NCBI GenBank assembly: GCA_905235575.1
Contig: CAJOLZ010000023.1
Location: 1 to 63,639, forward strand
DNA length: 63,639 nucleotides
Source of the DNA: an uncultured Bacteroidaceae bacterium
GTDB taxonomy: Bacteria > Bacteroidota > Bacteroidia > Bacteroidales > Bacteroidaceae
Direction of reading: 5' to 3'
Below, in pieces: positions 63,001 through 63,639 of this stretch. A model generated the notes under the pieces. The model saw only the letters and a list, made by a program, of their open reading frames with translations, was not told the DNA's origin and did no database searches. Each line of letters starts with the position of its first letter. Positions within the stretch are counted from its first letter, which is position 1. A program made the position numbers and the translations under genes.

Positions 63001-63639
63001 CTCACCTTCTACTACGACACGCAGCGTAGCACGCGCGGCACGACATACGACTTGAACGAGCCTGGGGATGATCCAGAATGGTATGGCGATATTGCTGATA
63101 TCACCACAGTTGTGTTCGACTCGTCGTTTGCTGATGCACGGCCTATTTCTACTTCCAATTGGTTCTTCGACATAAGTACTCTGACCAACATCATTGGCAT
63201 AGAATATCTGAACACGAGCAAGGTGACCAACATGAGCAATATGTTCTATGAGTGCGAAAGGTTGACATCTATCGACTTGAGCCATTTTGACACAGGAAAG
63301 GTGACGAACATGAATAGCATGTTCGGTTTCTGTAAGTCATTGACAAGCCTCGATTTGAGCAGCTTCAACACGGAGAACGTGACGGACATGCATAATATGT
63401 TCTCGAAATGTTCCTCGCTGACAAGCATCGCCGTGGGACACCTCAACACTCTCAAGGTGACGGACATGAGCTATATGTTCTATGGCTGCTCTGACCTGAC
63501 GAACATCGACTTCACGGGCTCTGGCTTCCAGACGGGTATTGTGACGAATATGAGCGGTATGTTCTGGGGCTGTCAGGCGCTGACGGCTGTTAACCTGAGC
63601 GGCTTCGACACGCGAAAGGTGACGACCATGAACCGCATG
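60085..63639 (+). CDS. BspA-family leucine-rich repeat surface protein, 3' end outside window
   Basis: This frame is open for 1185 codons from ATG 60085 to the last base of the window with no stop. A signal peptide (residues 1-24, ILAALILLLSPLTMQAQ) is followed by at least five tandem modules of about 180-320 residues. Each module starts with a beta strand region like VLTFYYDNQKASRSGM, continues with runs of about 23-residue repeats of the DUF285/BspA type (SLDVSNFNTANVTNMSGMF), and all but the last, incomplete module end with CDKNWYRS-like and PGYFT segments. Such proteins bind host proteins or mediate adhesion in oral and gut Bacteroidales. Reverse-strand frames across this region are shadows of the repeats. 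Confidence 0.92.
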   Translation, partial: MKRTSLKKILAALILLLSPLTMQAQEAYAALSNNNTVLTFYYDNQKASRSGMSIGPFYYPSNRGWDDYCKNITTVVFANSFASYTGLTSTAEWFYGCENLTTIEGIKNLNTAKVTTMWSMFNNCSSLTDLDVSSFNTGKVTDMRRMFYFCSSLESLDVSNFNTSNVTDMYAMFSGCSSLKSLDVSGFNTSNVTDMEDMFYACSSLTTIYCDKNWYRSSGLTSTGMFRGCTNLKGGIGTTFDNSHTDATYAHPSTADNPGYFTGIEAYAVYTGSNTTLTFYYDNQCNTRSGTTYVLNSGNSTPSWFTNGSYEDVTTVVFDSSFQDARPTSTYFWFSAMSNLTSISGMKEYLNTSEVTNMGYMFSGCSSLTSLDVRNFNTAKVENMRSMFANCTSLTSIYCDKDWNRSGINSNGMFSGCTSLKGASGTIYNPSKDTATYAHPDGGTSFPGYFTVNETYAILIDDGKTLQFRHDGQRPTVPTLKTYNLNTAGNTPGWVRDGSNTKITSVTFLEGFENVRPTSMHSWFEGMSNLTSISNADQLNTSEVTDMANLFKDCEGLKSLDVSGFNTENVTNMSDMFFRCSKLTTLNVSNFNTANVLNMNDMFNCCSSLKSLDVNSFNTDNVTNMSGMFSSCLQLTSLDVSNFNTANVTNMYAMFFGCSGLTTLDVSGFNTEKVTNMEAMFYTCSKLTTLNVSGFNTENVTTMNGMFMYCSGLTTIICENNWYKSEINSNNMFYGCTSLKGGNGTVYDASYTNATYAHPDEEGNPGYFSMPTYAVLSADGKTLTFYCDNKRSTRSGTTYNMNIGANEPDWFWLTDGGYANVTDVIFDSSFKDARPTSTYAWFYQMRNLTSISGMKEYLNTSEVTNMGYMFCGCSRLTDLDVSNFNTAKVENMRNMFTSCTNLTTIICENNWYRSGINSNDMFYGCKSLVGGNGTVYDASYTNATYAHLDAAGNPGYFTCKGGYAALSTDGKTLTFYYDTQRSTRGTTYDLNEPGDDPEWYGDIADITTVVFDSSFADARPISTSNWFFDISTLTNIIGIEYLNTSKVTNMSNMFYECERLTSIDLSHFDTGKVTNMNSMFGFCKSLTSLDLSSFNTENVTDMHNMFSKCSSLTSIAVGHLNTLKVTDMSYMFYGCSDLTNIDFTGSGFQTGIVTNMSGMFWGCQALTAVNLSGFDTRKVTTMNRM

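Noticed and set aside
61530..63467. Repetitive minus-strand frames across the BspA-like gene
   Set aside because: They are antisense images of the leucine-rich repeats. The plus frame has a signal peptide and is continuous for 1185 codons.

Overview
The window is chromosomal DNA from a Bacteroidales bacterium, most likely Prevotella or a close relative. The signs are: Bacteroidetes-type promoters (a TTTG-like box, 19-20 nt, then TAnnTTTG) in front of many genes; a FimB/Mfa2-type lipoprotein; BspA-type leucine-rich surface repeats; a DUF4492-cydA-cydB operon; TRL and Wzi family proteins; a leucine operon with a second LeuA-type synthase; and surface proteins with dockerin-like or glycine-rich C-termini. 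No phage, integrase, transposase, tRNA or CRISPR array was seen.

Layout. 1-5007 (minus): leucine operon leuA-leuC-leuD, a TraB/GumN-family lipoprotein, and a second LeuA-like synthase cut by the window edge. 5658-8959 (plus): flavodoxin-like lipoprotein and a large MscS channel. 8982-10882 (minus): small winged-helix protein and murF. 11046-14998 (plus): folP-cdaA-pta, then ackA. 15181-19547 (minus): a GH2 glycosidase and an HtrA protease. 20339-22054 (plus): RNase P RNA and a YihY membrane protein. 22133-25784: fimbrial-type lipoprotein, a 46-residue membrane protein overlapping a lipoprotein gene, a Wza-type export lipoprotein, a HAD phosphatase and a TRL lipoprotein. 25820-28710 (minus): RNase Y, ZapA, a coiled-coil partner and an unknown protein.

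28760-48450 is an exopolysaccharide region in two blocks. The first has an apparently catalytically dead sugar transferase (minus), then a Wzc tyrosine kinase, Wzi, a small lipoprotein and a WecA/MraY-type initiating transferase (plus). The second is a ten-gene minus-strand run: WcaJ-type initiating transferase, SLBB-rich Wza, Wzz, Wzx, LicD, EpsG-type polymerase, two glycosyltransferases, a GH26 hydrolase and a third glycosyltransferase. Together they cover initiation, assembly, flipping, polymerisation, length control and export. 49064-52013 (plus) is the cytochrome bd oxidase operon. 52654-63639 (plus) carries three large secreted proteins: a CotH-kinase/lamin-tail protein, a DUF4353 protein with a dockerin pair, and a BspA-type protein of at least 1185 residues still open at the window end.

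The most unusual content is intergenic. A 22-nt tandem palindromic motif occurs at ten sites. At five it forms the core of longer (about 320 bp) diverged elements of two sequence families. Separately, rnpB and the cyd operon, 28 kb apart, are preceded by related duplicated promoter cassettes whose upstream copy has a decayed -7 box. A C9 tract lies in the leader of the BspA gene.
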